Shown in pieces: positions 1 to 5,954 of a DNA stretch of 8,944 nt. A model generated the notes under the pieces. The model did no database searches. It was not told the origin of the DNA and saw only the letters and a program-made list of their open reading frames with translations. The stretch spans positions 1-8,944 of the forward strand of contig JAFAUA010000276.1 of the NCBI GenBank assembly GCA_019243595.1, in the 5' to 3' direction. The translations under genes and the position numbers were made by a program. Position 1 is the first letter of the stretch, and each line of letters begins with the position of its first letter. This DNA is from Acidimicrobiia bacterium (GTDB taxonomy: Bacteria > Actinomycetota > Acidimicrobiia > Acidimicrobiales > AC-14).

Positions 1-1
1 C

Positions 2-790
2 GCCGGCGCCCTCGCCAGCTACGCCCTGTTCATGCTGCTCGTGATCGGGTCGCTCGTCGCGGGCTCGCGCGGACCGGCGGCCTCCGCGCGGCCGGTGCTG
101 ATCGCGCTGGCCGCCATCCCCTTCGTCGTGGCCGCCTTCGTCCTCGCCGCCAAGCGTTGGCCGATCGTCGAACGTCTGGCCCCGCCCGCCCAGCGCGCCC
201 TGCGCGCCCTGCCAAAGGGCGGCGTTGCGCTCGGCGCCATCCAGCGCACGTGGGAGCGATTGTTCACCGTGCGCCCGAGCCGCGCCGCATGGGTCGAGGC
301 GTTCGGGCTCGGCGCCCTCAACTGGCTCGAGAACTGCGCCTGTCTCGTCGCGTGCATCTGGGCCATCCACGGCCACATTCCCTGGCACGGGATCCTCGTC
401 GCCTACACCCTCACCCAGGTGCTGGCGAGCGTGCCGATCACACCCGGCGGGCTCGGCGTCGTGGAAGGCGGACTGACCGCGTTGCTCGTCGCCTACGGCA
501 TGCCGACCAACCAGGCGCTCGCCAGTGTGCTCCTCTACCGCGCCGTCAGCTTCTGGGGTCTCGTTCCCGTCGGCTGGGCCGTCTGGGGTTACCTCAGCCT
601 GCGCAGCCACGCGCCGGAACGGCACCGCAAGCGCCCGCACCCCTGGGCCGTGCACACCCACCGCCGCAAGGACGCCGTCGAGATGCCGCCGCGCAGCGCG
701 CCCGACGTCGTCCTCCCCGCGCAGCCGTGCGAGGGCTGTCCCGACGATGCCGACGAGCACGTGAACGAAGAGCAAAAGGTGTCGGTGTAA
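2..790 (+). CDS. YbhN/UPF0104 (LPG synthase TM-type) integral membrane protein, 3' part
   Basis: The reading frame is open from the left edge, so the N-terminus lies outside the window; 262 residues are present. Several hydrophobic segments are visible, among them residues about 3-20, about 30-50, a segment around an NWLENCACLVACIW stretch, and two near the end. The key signature is PGGLGVVEGG (codons from 443), followed by a segment ending in LLYRAVSFW. This is the hallmark of the lysylphosphatidylglycerol-synthase transmembrane / YbhN (UPF0104) family. Members are inner-membrane proteins linked to lipid translocation or to the flippase half of MprF; the exact substrate here is unknown. A hydrophilic tail of about 60 residues follows, rich in His/Arg and then acidic, with a CEGC pair. 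The stop codon overlaps the patatin start (TAATG), implying co-transcription and translational coupling. Family is clear; function is inferred. Confidence 0.85.
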   Translation, partial: AGALASYALFMLLVIGSLVAGSRGPAASARPVLIALAAIPFVVAAFVLAAKRWPIVERLAPPAQRALRALPKGGVALGAIQRTWERLFTVRPSRAAWVEAFGLGALNWLENCACLVACIWAIHGHIPWHGILVAYTLTQVLASVPITPGGLGVVEGGLTALLVAYGMPTNQALASVLLYRAVSFWGLVPVGWAVWGYLSLRSHAPERHRKRPHPWAVHTHRRKDAVEMPPRSAPDVVLPAQPCEGCPDDADEHVNEEQKVSV

Positions 791-1722
791 TGAGTGTTTT
801 CCACCGTCTTGATGAACGCGACGGGCACAATGACGACGTGGCCAGACGGCCTGGGGGGTATCGCAACGTCCTGCGCTTCCGTCAGCGGCGGGAGAAGCCG
901 GTCGAGCCGGGCAAGGTCGCAGTCGTCCTGTCTGGTGGCGGCAACCGCGGCGTCGTCCAGGTCGGCATGCTGCGCGCACTCGTCGAAGCGGGCGTCCATC
1001 CCGACGTCGTGGTCGGGACCTCGGTCGGTTCCCTGAACGCGGCCGCGCTGGCGCGAGATCCGAGCAGCAAGGGCGTCGACGATCTGGAGGCGGTCTGGAT
1101 CGGTCTGAGCCGCGAGCGTCTGTTCGGCGACGGTCGTCTGACGCGTGCGTGGCGTCTGGCCAGCCGGGCCAGCTACCTCTTCGGCAGCGAGGGACTGGCG
1201 GAGATCATCGACGGCTTCGGCGTCGAGCGCTTCTCCGATCTCGCCGTTCCCCTCCGCGTGATCGCGTGCGACCTGGGCACGGGCGCCGAGGCCGTATTCG
1301 CGTCCGGACTGCTGAAGCCTGCGCTGCTCGCCAGCTGCGCGTTGCCCGGCGTGTACGCGCCGGTCGTGCACGACGGGCGGCTGCTCGTCGACGGCGGCGT
1401 CGTCAACAACGTCCCGGTCTCCCATGCACTCGCCGGGCCCATCGAGCACGTCTACGTGTGCGACACCTCGGCCGAGCTCGACGCGCAACTGCCGCGCTCC
1501 GCCCTCGAGGTGATCACCCGATCATTTGCCATCGCCCGCCAGAGCCGGGCCCGTCGCGACGAGGAACGCTACGGAAGTGATCCGCGCGTCGTGTTCCTGC
1601 CGCGTGTCGAAGACAGGCGCCGGCCGTTCGACTTCGGCGGGGCCGACGACCTGATCGCCGCCGGCTACACCGCGGCCCGGGACTTCCTCGCGGCGCGCAC
1701 GGCGGCGGTGGCGTCGGGCTGA
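790..1722 (+). CDS. Patatin-like phospholipase / serine acyl hydrolase (RssA-type)
   Basis: A 310-residue patatin-family protein, expected to hydrolyse acyl esters of lipids through a Ser-Asp dyad. All family motifs are present: the oxyanion-hole loop GGGNRG (residues 49-54), the nucleophile elbow GTSVG with Ser78, and DGG with Asp201, followed by VVNNVP. No signal peptide is visible; residues 1-40 are charged and likely a cytoplasmic extension. The ATG at 790 is chosen because it overlaps the upstream stop (TAATG), has an AAAAGG Shine-Dalgarno-like stretch about 10 bases upstream, and puts the motifs at normal positions. The same frame is open back to 157, but that part only shadows the membrane gene. 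Pairing with a YbhN-type membrane protein suggests membrane-lipid turnover (inference). Substrate could be phospholipid, lysolipid or another ester. Confidence 0.9.
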   Translation: MSVFHRLDERDGHNDDVARRPGGYRNVLRFRQRREKPVEPGKVAVVLSGGGNRGVVQVGMLRALVEAGVHPDVVVGTSVGSLNAAALARDPSSKGVDDLEAVWIGLSRERLFGDGRLTRAWRLASRASYLFGSEGLAEIIDGFGVERFSDLAVPLRVIACDLGTGAEAVFASGLLKPALLASCALPGVYAPVVHDGRLLVDGGVVNNVPVSHALAGPIEHVYVCDTSAELDAQLPRSALEVITRSFAIARQSRARRDEERYGSDPRVVFLPRVEDRRRPFDFGGADDLIAAGYTAARDFLAARTAAVASG

Positions 1723-1739
1723 CGCCGATCTTTCTTTAG

Positions 1740-1769
1740 TTGACACTTACGTAAGTCCTTACTTAATAT
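1740..1769 (+). promoter_or_regulatory. Promoter of the arsR-type operon
   Basis: A perfect -35 hexamer TTGACA (1740-1745), an 18-bp spacer, and a -10 hexamer TAATAT (1764-1769; fits TANNNT). The 55-bp gap after the patatin gene is strikingly AT-rich against its surroundings. The predicted start point (about 1776-1778) coincides with the regulator's GTG codon, so the mRNA is probably leaderless or nearly so. No Shine-Dalgarno sequence is visible. Confidence 0.75.
1747..1766. promoter_or_regulatory. Probable ArsR-family operator (20-bp inverted repeat)
   Basis: TTACGTAAG-TC-CTTACTTAA: two 9-bp arms around a 2-bp centre, complementary at 8 of 9 positions. An overlapping perfect 12-bp palindrome, ACTTACGTAAGT, lies at 1745-1756. 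The site fills the -35/-10 spacer and enters the -10 hexamer, so bound repressor would block RNA polymerase. Size, symmetry and position fit a dimeric winged-helix ArsR repressor controlling its own operon. Binding itself is inferred. Confidence 0.7.
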
Positions 1770-1777
1770 CTCTCGGT

Positions 1778-2107
1778 GTGGACGCTGCCCTCAAGGCCCT
1801 CGCCGAACCCCGACGCCGGGCAATCTTGCGGTTGGTCTGGTCCCAGGAGCTACCGGCGACCGACATCGCCGACACCTTCGCCGACGTCAGCCGCCCGGCG
1901 ATCTCCCAGCATCTGGCGGTCCTCAAGGACGCCAAGCTGGTGACCGAACGGCGTGACGGCACCCGCCGCCTCTACAAGGCCAACGTCGACACGATGGCCC
2001 AGCTGCGCGCGTTCCTCGACGACTACTGGACGTCGGGCCTCGAGCGCCTGCGCGACGTCGCCGAGGCGGCCGAGACCCGAAAGCGACAGACGAAAGGCAG
2101 GAAGTGA
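1778..2107 (+). CDS. ArsR-family winged-helix transcriptional repressor
   Basis: A 109-residue protein of typical ArsR/SmtB length. It opens with the classic helix ALKALAEPRRRAILRLV, followed by TDIADTFADVSRPAISQHLAVLKDAKLV (residues about 28-55; recognition helix SRPAISQHLAVL), then the wing ERRDGTRRLYKAN. There is no cysteine anywhere and no recognisable metal site, so this is one of the non-metal ArsR repressors (SdpR-like group) usually encoded beside SRPBCC genes. The GTG start matches the expected family N-terminus; a second GTG at 1776 is out of frame. Its stop overlaps the next start (TGATG). The inverted repeat in its promoter indicates autorepression. The C-terminal tail is basic. 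The inducing signal is unknown. Confidence 0.92.
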   Translation: MDAALKALAEPRRRAILRLVWSQELPATDIADTFADVSRPAISQHLAVLKDAKLVTERRDGTRRLYKANVDTMAQLRAFLDDYWTSGLERLRDVAEAAETRKRQTKGRK

Positions 2108-2556
2108 TGGCCGAGCTCGTACGCGAGATCATGATCGACGCCACGCCGGAGACAATCTGGCCGTTCCTCGTCGATCCCGAGAAGCACGTCGAGTGGCTGG
2201 GAACCGTCGCCGACATCGATCCCCGGCCGGGCGGCGTGTACCGGGTGCTGGTCCAGGGCCGGCACCAGTCCGCCGGCGAATACGTCGAGGTCGTCCCTCT
2301 CGAGAAGGTCGTCTTCACCTTCGGGTGGGAGGAGGAGGGGAACCCCATCCGGCCGGGATCGAGCACCATCGAGATCTCCTTGCATCCCGAGGGCGACAAG
2401 ACGCTCGTCCGGCTGGCGCACCGCGGGCTGCCCGAGGACGCCGTCAGCGACCACACGCACGGATGGGACCACTACCTCGGTCGGCTGGCGGTCGCCGGTA
2501 GCGGTGGCGACGCCGGGCCCGACGACGTGAGCCCCCGTGAGGCGGCGGGCGCGTGA
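2107..2556 (+). CDS. SRPBCC / AHSA1-domain protein
   Basis: A 149-residue START-like (SRPBCC) protein of the AHSA1 type. The N-terminal pattern EIMIDATPETIWPFLVDPEKHVEWLG is typical of these helix-grip folds with a hydrophobic ligand cavity. It is followed by GGVYRV, a strand with VVPLEKVVFTFGW, and the closing part TLVRLAHRGLP...HTHGWDHYLGRLA. The last 20 residues are Gly/Asp/Ala-rich and probably disordered. The start is taken as ATG 2107, which overlaps the repressor's stop and has AAAGG about 9 bases upstream; GTG 2104 directly before it is a possible alternative. Homologues bind small hydrophobic ligands or act as Hsp90 co-activator-like proteins; no specific activity can be assigned. 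The pairing with an ArsR repressor is widespread, suggesting it binds or processes the sensed compound (inference). Confidence 0.88.
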   Translation: MAELVREIMIDATPETIWPFLVDPEKHVEWLGTVADIDPRPGGVYRVLVQGRHQSAGEYVEVVPLEKVVFTFGWEEEGNPIRPGSSTIEISLHPEGDKTLVRLAHRGLPEDAVSDHTHGWDHYLGRLAVAGSGGDAGPDDVSPREAAGA

Positions 2557-3272
2557 GCGAGCACCGCACCGGAGCCCGCGACCAGTGGCTCGACGCCCGG
2601 GTCGAGCTGCTGAAGGCCGAGAAGGAACTGACCCGGCTCAACGACGACCTCGCCAAGCAACGGCGGGAACTGCCGTGGGTCCGCGTCGAGAAGGACTACG
2701 CCTTCGACACCGAGGACGGCGAGGCGACACTCGCCGATCTGTTCCGCGGCCGCTCGCAGCTGATCGTGTACCACTTCATGTACGGCCCGACCTGGGACGA
2801 GGGCTGCCCGAGCTGCTCGGCGGTCGCCGACGGCTTCGACGAGACCCATCTGCATCTCCAGAACCACGACGTGGCGTTCACCGCCGTCTCCCGAGCGCCT
2901 CTCGACAAGCTCCTCGCCTACCGCGACCGCATGGGCTGGAGCTTCCCCTGGGCGTCGTCGGGACGCAGCGAGTTCAACTTCGACTTCAACGTGTCGTTCA
3001 CCGAGGAGTCAGTCGCCACGGGCCGGCAGACGCACAACTTCCGGCCCCTGGAGGACTGGATGGTTGATCCCAAGGAGCTTCCCTTCGAGGGGCCAGGGAT
3101 GAGCGCCTTCGCAATGGAAGACGGCGCCGTCTACCACACGTATTCGGCCTACAGCCGCGGCCTCGACGCCCTCTGGAACATGTGGCAGTGGCTCGACCGC
3201 GCCCCCCTCGGCCGCAACGAGGGCGACTACTCCTGGTTCCGCCGCCACGACCGGTACGAGTCGAGCTACTAG
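2553..3272 (+). CDS. DUF899 family thioredoxin-like protein
   Basis: A 239-residue protein of the DUF899 family (thioredoxin-like fold, uncharacterised function). It has a helical N-terminus with a KAEKELTRLNDDLAKQRREL-type segment, then LPWVRVEKDYAFDTEDG, the strand SQLIVYHFMYG and the motif DEGCPSCS. The CxxC pair is Cys85/Cys88, the position of a thioredoxin active site. The family blocks VSRAPLDKL, MGWSFPWASS and FNFDFNVSF follow, with a C-terminal YSAYSRGLDALW...WLDR motif. The GTG start overlaps the preceding stop by four bases (GTGA). It is the third gene of the ArsR-controlled operon, and a redox or peroxide-related role is plausible from the CxxC but unproven. Its TAG stop overlaps that of the convergent acyl-CoA synthetase gene in the palindrome CTAG. 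Confidence 0.92.
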   Translation: MSEHRTGARDQWLDARVELLKAEKELTRLNDDLAKQRRELPWVRVEKDYAFDTEDGEATLADLFRGRSQLIVYHFMYGPTWDEGCPSCSAVADGFDETHLHLQNHDVAFTAVSRAPLDKLLAYRDRMGWSFPWASSGRSEFNFDFNVSFTEESVATGRQTHNFRPLEDWMVDPKELPFEGPGMSAFAMEDGAVYHTYSAYSRGLDALWNMWQWLDRAPLGRNEGDYSWFRRHDRYESSY

Positions 3273-4861
3273 CCCAGCTCCCCTTGCAGCAGCTGGTCCC
3301 GGAGGACGAACTTCTGGATCTTGCCTGACGCCGTAAGGGGGAAGGCCTCGACGAATACCCACTGTCGGGGCGTCTTGAAGGGCGCCAGGTGTTCGCGGAC
3401 GTGGGCGAAGAGCTCGGCCTCGGTGACCTCGGCGCCGTCGTTTATACGAACGAAGGCGGTGACCTGCTCGCCCCACTTCTCGTCGGGAACACCGACAACG
3501 GCGCACTCGGCGATTGAGGGATGCTCGAAGAGGACGTTCTCGATCTCGACCGGATAGATGTTCTCCCCGCCCCGGATGATCATGTCCTTGAGCCGGCCCT
3601 CGATACGGCAGTAGCCACGGTCGTCCATCGCCGCGAGATCGCCGGTGTGATACCAGCCCTCGGCGTCGATGGCCGAGGCCGTCGCCTCCGGGTTGTCGTA
3701 GTACTCCTTCATCACCATGTAGCCGCGTGCGCACAGCTCGCCGACGACGTCGGTGGCGGCGACGCCGCCTGTCGCCGGGTCGACGACTTTGACTTCGGTC
3801 TGCGGAAGGGGGCGACCGATCGTCTCGGCCTTGTCTTCGGCGGTGTCGTCGAAGCGGGTCATCGTCACGAGCGGCGAGCACTCGGTCGTCCCGTACACGA
3901 TGCAGAACTGCACCCCGAGTGTGGACTCGATCCGCCGCACGAGCTCGGCCGGCACGAGGCTTCCGCCGGACACGGCCGCACGCAGGCTCGACAAATCGCG
4001 GGTCTTGACGTCGGGATGGTCGATGCACGCGATCTGCATCGTGGGCACGCCGAGCAGCATCGTGCCGCGCTCTCGCTCGATGAGCTCGAGGACGTAGCAG
4101 GGGTCGAACGCCAGGACCGGCACATGCATGGCGCGCGCGGCCAGCGTGCCGAGGGCCCCGAGCACGCAGCCCGCGGTGTGGAACATCGGCATCGGGTTGA
4201 CGTAGACGTCGGCCGGTCCCAGCTCGACGATGCCGGCGAACAGGGCGGCGTTGTCGGTCAGGCCCCCGTGGCTCAGAAGGGCGCCCTTCGGAAAGCCGGT
4301 GGTCCCCGAGGTGTATTGGATCTGGGCGCCGTCGCCGGCAGTGACGGTGGGCAAGCCGTTGGGCTTACCCGACTCGCAGAACTCTCCCCATTCATCGAGA
4401 CGCAGGACGTGGCGCAGGGCCGGAAGAGACGGCCGCACCTCCTCGACCGACGCCCGCATTGGATTCCCCCGCCATTCGGACAGGAGGAAGAGCCCGGCGG
4501 CGCCCGACTGGTCGAGCACGTACCGCAGCTCCTCGGGACGGTACGCAGGGTTGACCGTCACCAGCACGACGCCGGCCAGTCCGGCCGCGAACTCGAGTAG
4601 CACCCACTCGGGAAGGTTCGGTGCCCAGACAGCGACGCGCTCGCCGGGCTCGAAGCGATTGAGGAGTGCCGCCGCGGCCCGTTCCGCTTCGACGAGCACG
4701 TCGCCGAACGTCCACCGCCGGTCGTCGTCTGGCACGCCGGCGACAAGGGCGACAGCGTCAGGCGAGTCGGCCGCCGCCTCCCTGAGCAGGTCGCCGACCG
4801 TCAGATTGCGGAGCGGCACCGACGTGTCGGCCGGCCAGTACGCCTCGGTCAGAGTGGCCAT
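3269..4861 (-). CDS. Acyl-CoA synthetase (AMP-forming, ANL superfamily)
   Basis: A 530-residue adenylate-forming enzyme, expected to activate a carboxylic acid with ATP and then load it onto CoA. The core motifs are intact: phosphate loop YTSGTTGFPKG (residues 183-193), YGTTE (323-327), GWYHTGD (402-408), hinge region GRLKDMIIRGGENIYP (422-437), and C-terminal SGKIQK with the presumed catalytic Lys514. Length and motif spacing are those of medium/long-chain fatty acyl-CoA ligases of the FadD3/FadD35-like kind; the exact acid cannot be read from the sequence. The ATG at 4861 has a G-rich stretch (GGGGGG) four bases upstream as ribosome-binding site. It lies 30 bp downstream of an HxlR regulator on the same strand, so the two are probably one transcript. 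No signal peptide; cytoplasmic or membrane-associated. Confidence 0.93.
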   Translation of the reverse strand: MATLTEAYWPADTSVPLRNLTVGDLLREAAADSPDAVALVAGVPDDDRRWTFGDVLVEAERAAAALLNRFEPGERVAVWAPNLPEWVLLEFAAGLAGVVLVTVNPAYRPEELRYVLDQSGAAGLFLLSEWRGNPMRASVEEVRPSLPALRHVLRLDEWGEFCESGKPNGLPTVTAGDGAQIQYTSGTTGFPKGALLSHGGLTDNAALFAGIVELGPADVYVNPMPMFHTAGCVLGALGTLAARAMHVPVLAFDPCYVLELIERERGTMLLGVPTMQIACIDHPDVKTRDLSSLRAAVSGGSLVPAELVRRIESTLGVQFCIVYGTTECSPLVTMTRFDDTAEDKAETIGRPLPQTEVKVVDPATGGVAATDVVGELCARGYMVMKEYYDNPEATASAIDAEGWYHTGDLAAMDDRGYCRIEGRLKDMIIRGGENIYPVEIENVLFEHPSIAECAVVGVPDEKWGEQVTAFVRINDGAEVTEAELFAHVREHLAPFKTPRQWVFVEAFPLTASGKIQKFVLRDQLLQGELG

Positions 4862-4891
4862 CGAACCCCCCAGGTCCGGTCGCCACGAACA

Positions 4892-5350
4892 CTACGCCCG
4901 TTGCATCGAACGGCGGCGGTGCGCCTCCATGTCGGTCGCCGTGAGCCACTCGCCGCATTCCGGGCAGGCGAGCTCGGGAACGACGACGTGGCCGCACCCC
5001 TTGTGACTGACGATCACGGGCGGACCGTCCTTGTCCGGCATCCACTTGTCGCCCCAGCGGAGGAGGGAGATCAACACGGGCCACAGGTCGAGACCCATCT
5101 CGGTCAGGCGGTACTCGAAGCGGTCTGGGCGCTCGGAGTACTGCTGCTTCTCGAGGACGCCGTTGTCCACGAGGGTCTTCAGGCGCTCCGAGAGGACCGG
5201 CCGCGGTGCACCGGTGCTCTCCAGGAAGTCCTCGAACCGGCGGACGCGCATGAAGGCGTCCCGCAAGATCAGCAGCGTCCAGCGATCGCCGACGATCGAG
5301 AGCGCCTGCGCCACCGAGCAGTCCTGTTGGTCGATCTCGCTCCAGCGCAC
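4892..5350 (-). CDS. HxlR-family winged-helix regulator with C-terminal zinc-ribbon-like tail
   Basis: A 152-residue protein. Residues 11-100 are a standard HxlR DNA-binding domain: CSVAQALSIVGDRWTLLILR with the conserved near-N-terminal Cys11 (redox-sensing in several family members), then RFEDFLESTGAPRPVLSERLKTLVDNGVLE as helix-turn-helix, and the wing YSERPDRFEYRLTEMG. Beyond the usual domain is a tail with Cys119-x-His121 and CPEC (Cys129/Cys132), resembling a small zinc ribbon. GTG 5350 is the only usable start: an in-frame TAA lies at 5360-5362. An AAGGAG at 5365-5370 is 14 bases away, too far for a good ribosome-binding site, and the predicted transcription start falls on the GTG itself. 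Probably controls the downstream acyl-CoA synthetase and perhaps the divergent acetyltransferase. Effector unknown. Confidence 0.92.
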   Translation of the reverse strand: MRWSEIDQQDCSVAQALSIVGDRWTLLILRDAFMRVRRFEDFLESTGAPRPVLSERLKTLVDNGVLEKQQYSERPDRFEYRLTEMGLDLWPVLISLLRWGDKWMPDKDGPPVIVSHKGCGHVVVPELACPECGEWLTATDMEAHRRRSMQRA

Positions 5351-5356
5351 GCTGTG

Positions 5357-5385
5357 ACTTTAGTCTCCTTGAGTTCAGAAATCAA
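5357..5385 (-). promoter_or_regulatory. Promoter of hxlR-type gene / acyl-CoA synthetase operon
   Basis: Read on the minus strand: -35 TTGATT (5385-5380), a 17-bp spacer, -10 TAAAGT (5362-5357), then six bases to the GTG at 5350. Both hexamers match consensus at four of six positions. The spacing places transcription initiation on the start codon, predicting a leaderless mRNA. Confidence 0.55.
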
Positions 5386-5397
5386 ACTCACTAAGTT
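5369..5397 (+). promoter_or_regulatory. Promoter of the GNAT gene
   Basis: -35 TTGAGT (5369-5374), a 17-bp spacer, -10 TAAGTT (5392-5397; fits TANNNT), then six bases to the ATG at 5404. No Shine-Dalgarno sequence precedes the ATG, in line with leaderless translation. It overlaps the divergent promoter, so one bound regulator could affect both directions. Confidence 0.45.
5370..5390. promoter_or_regulatory. Candidate HxlR operator (dyad in divergent promoter region)
   Basis: TGAGTT (5370-5375) and AACTCA (5385-5390) form a perfect 6-bp inverted repeat with a 9-bp spacer. It is flanked by a looser outer pair, ACTTTAGT (5357-5364) and ACTAAGT (5390-5396). The dyad covers the -35 elements of both divergent promoters, where a dimeric winged-helix repressor would be expected. 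Short arms make chance occurrence possible. Confidence 0.4.
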
Positions 5398-5403
5398 CTA
5401 GAT

Positions 5404-5895
5404 ATGAACGGACGTGATCCATTCCCGTCGATGGCGGTGCGTCCGGTCGGGCCCGACGACGCCGACCGCGTGCGCCGCCTGCTCGAGCGATCGTCACCCG
5501 AATCGATCTACCGCCGGTTCTTCACCTTGTTCCCCTCCCCACCCGCCCGCGTCGTACGCCGGCTGACCGACGTCGACCACGCTGACCACGAGGGACTCGC
5601 GGTCCTCGACGGCGACGAGATCGTCGCCCTCGCCAGTTGGGACCGGCCTCGCCACGCCGCGGCCGAAGCCGAGATCGCCGTTCTGGTCGACGACGCCTGG
5701 CAGCACATGGGCTTGGGACGGGCTTTGGTTCGCATGCTGAGCGGTGATGCCGCCCGCCACGGCATCGCCGTTCTCAACGCCACGGTCTTGTCGGACAACC
5801 ACCCGGCGCGACAGCTGGCCGTTCGTGTCGGGCAGCCGACAAGCGTCGTCCTCGACGGTCCCGAGGCCTTCTACACGTTCAGCCTGGCGTCGTAG
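5404..5895 (+). CDS. GNAT-family N-acetyltransferase (Pat-like)
   Basis: A 163-residue GCN5-related acetyltransferase, expected to transfer an acetyl group from acetyl-CoA to an amine. After a short lead, VRPVGPDDADRVRRLLERSSPESIYRRFF (about residues 12-40) resembles the N-terminus of the GNAT domain in bacterial protein-lysine acetyltransferases (Pat). Motif A is clear: AEIAVLVDDAWQHMGLGRAL, with the acetyl-CoA pyrophosphate loop Q-x-x-G-x-G at 100-105. Motif B corresponds to LNATVLSDNHPARQLAVRVG, where the Asn-x-x-A/M pattern is normal. There is no attached cyclic-nucleotide domain, so it is a stand-alone catalytic domain. ATG 5404 fits the predicted promoter; ATG 5431 is an alternative that would remove nine residues. 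Substrate unknown; acetylation of the neighbouring acyl-CoA synthetase is an attractive but untested idea. Confidence 0.85.
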   Translation: MNGRDPFPSMAVRPVGPDDADRVRRLLERSSPESIYRRFFTLFPSPPARVVRRLTDVDHADHEGLAVLDGDEIVALASWDRPRHAAAEAEIAVLVDDAWQHMGLGRALVRMLSGDAARHGIAVLNATVLSDNHPARQLAVRVGQPTSVVLDGPEAFYTFSLAS

Positions 5896-5942
5896 ACACG
5901 GGCTGTGACATACGCCCAGTGGCGCAATTCCGGGCGGCCCAG

Positions 5943-5948
5943 CATGAT
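5943..5948 (+). promoter_or_regulatory. Possible -10 element before the MOSC gene
   Basis: CATGAT matches TATAAT at four of six positions and ends six bases before the ATG at 5955, the same distance seen for the other predicted leaderless starts in this window. No good -35 is visible and there is no Shine-Dalgarno sequence. Read-through from the GNAT gene, 59 bp upstream, is equally possible. Confidence 0.3.
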
Positions 5949-5954
5949 CCACCC

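Noticed and set aside
157..789. N-terminal extension of the patatin frame (would give a 521-residue protein)
   Set aside because: It runs out of frame through the YbhN-type gene, is Arg/Pro/Ala-rich as expected from shifted high-GC coding DNA, and has no family motif. The ATG at 790 has proper coupling and a ribosome-binding site.
589..1488. 299-residue minus-strand open frame opposite the patatin gene
   Set aside because: No domain, antisense-like composition, and the plus strand carries the full catalytic motifs of patatin.
3521..4600. Long plus-strand open frame opposite the acyl-CoA synthetase
   Set aside because: His/Asp/Arg/Gly-rich antisense composition with no recognisable domain; the opposite strand has all ANL motifs intact.
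5365..5370. AAGGAG (minus strand) as ribosome-binding site of the HxlR gene
   Set aside because: It is 14 bases from the only usable start, too far, and lies between the predicted -35 and -10, so it would be upstream of the predicted transcript.
5900..5917. GGGC...GCCC as a terminator hairpin after the GNAT gene
   Set aside because: Only four base pairs with a 10-base loop and no T-run; too weak to support a terminator.
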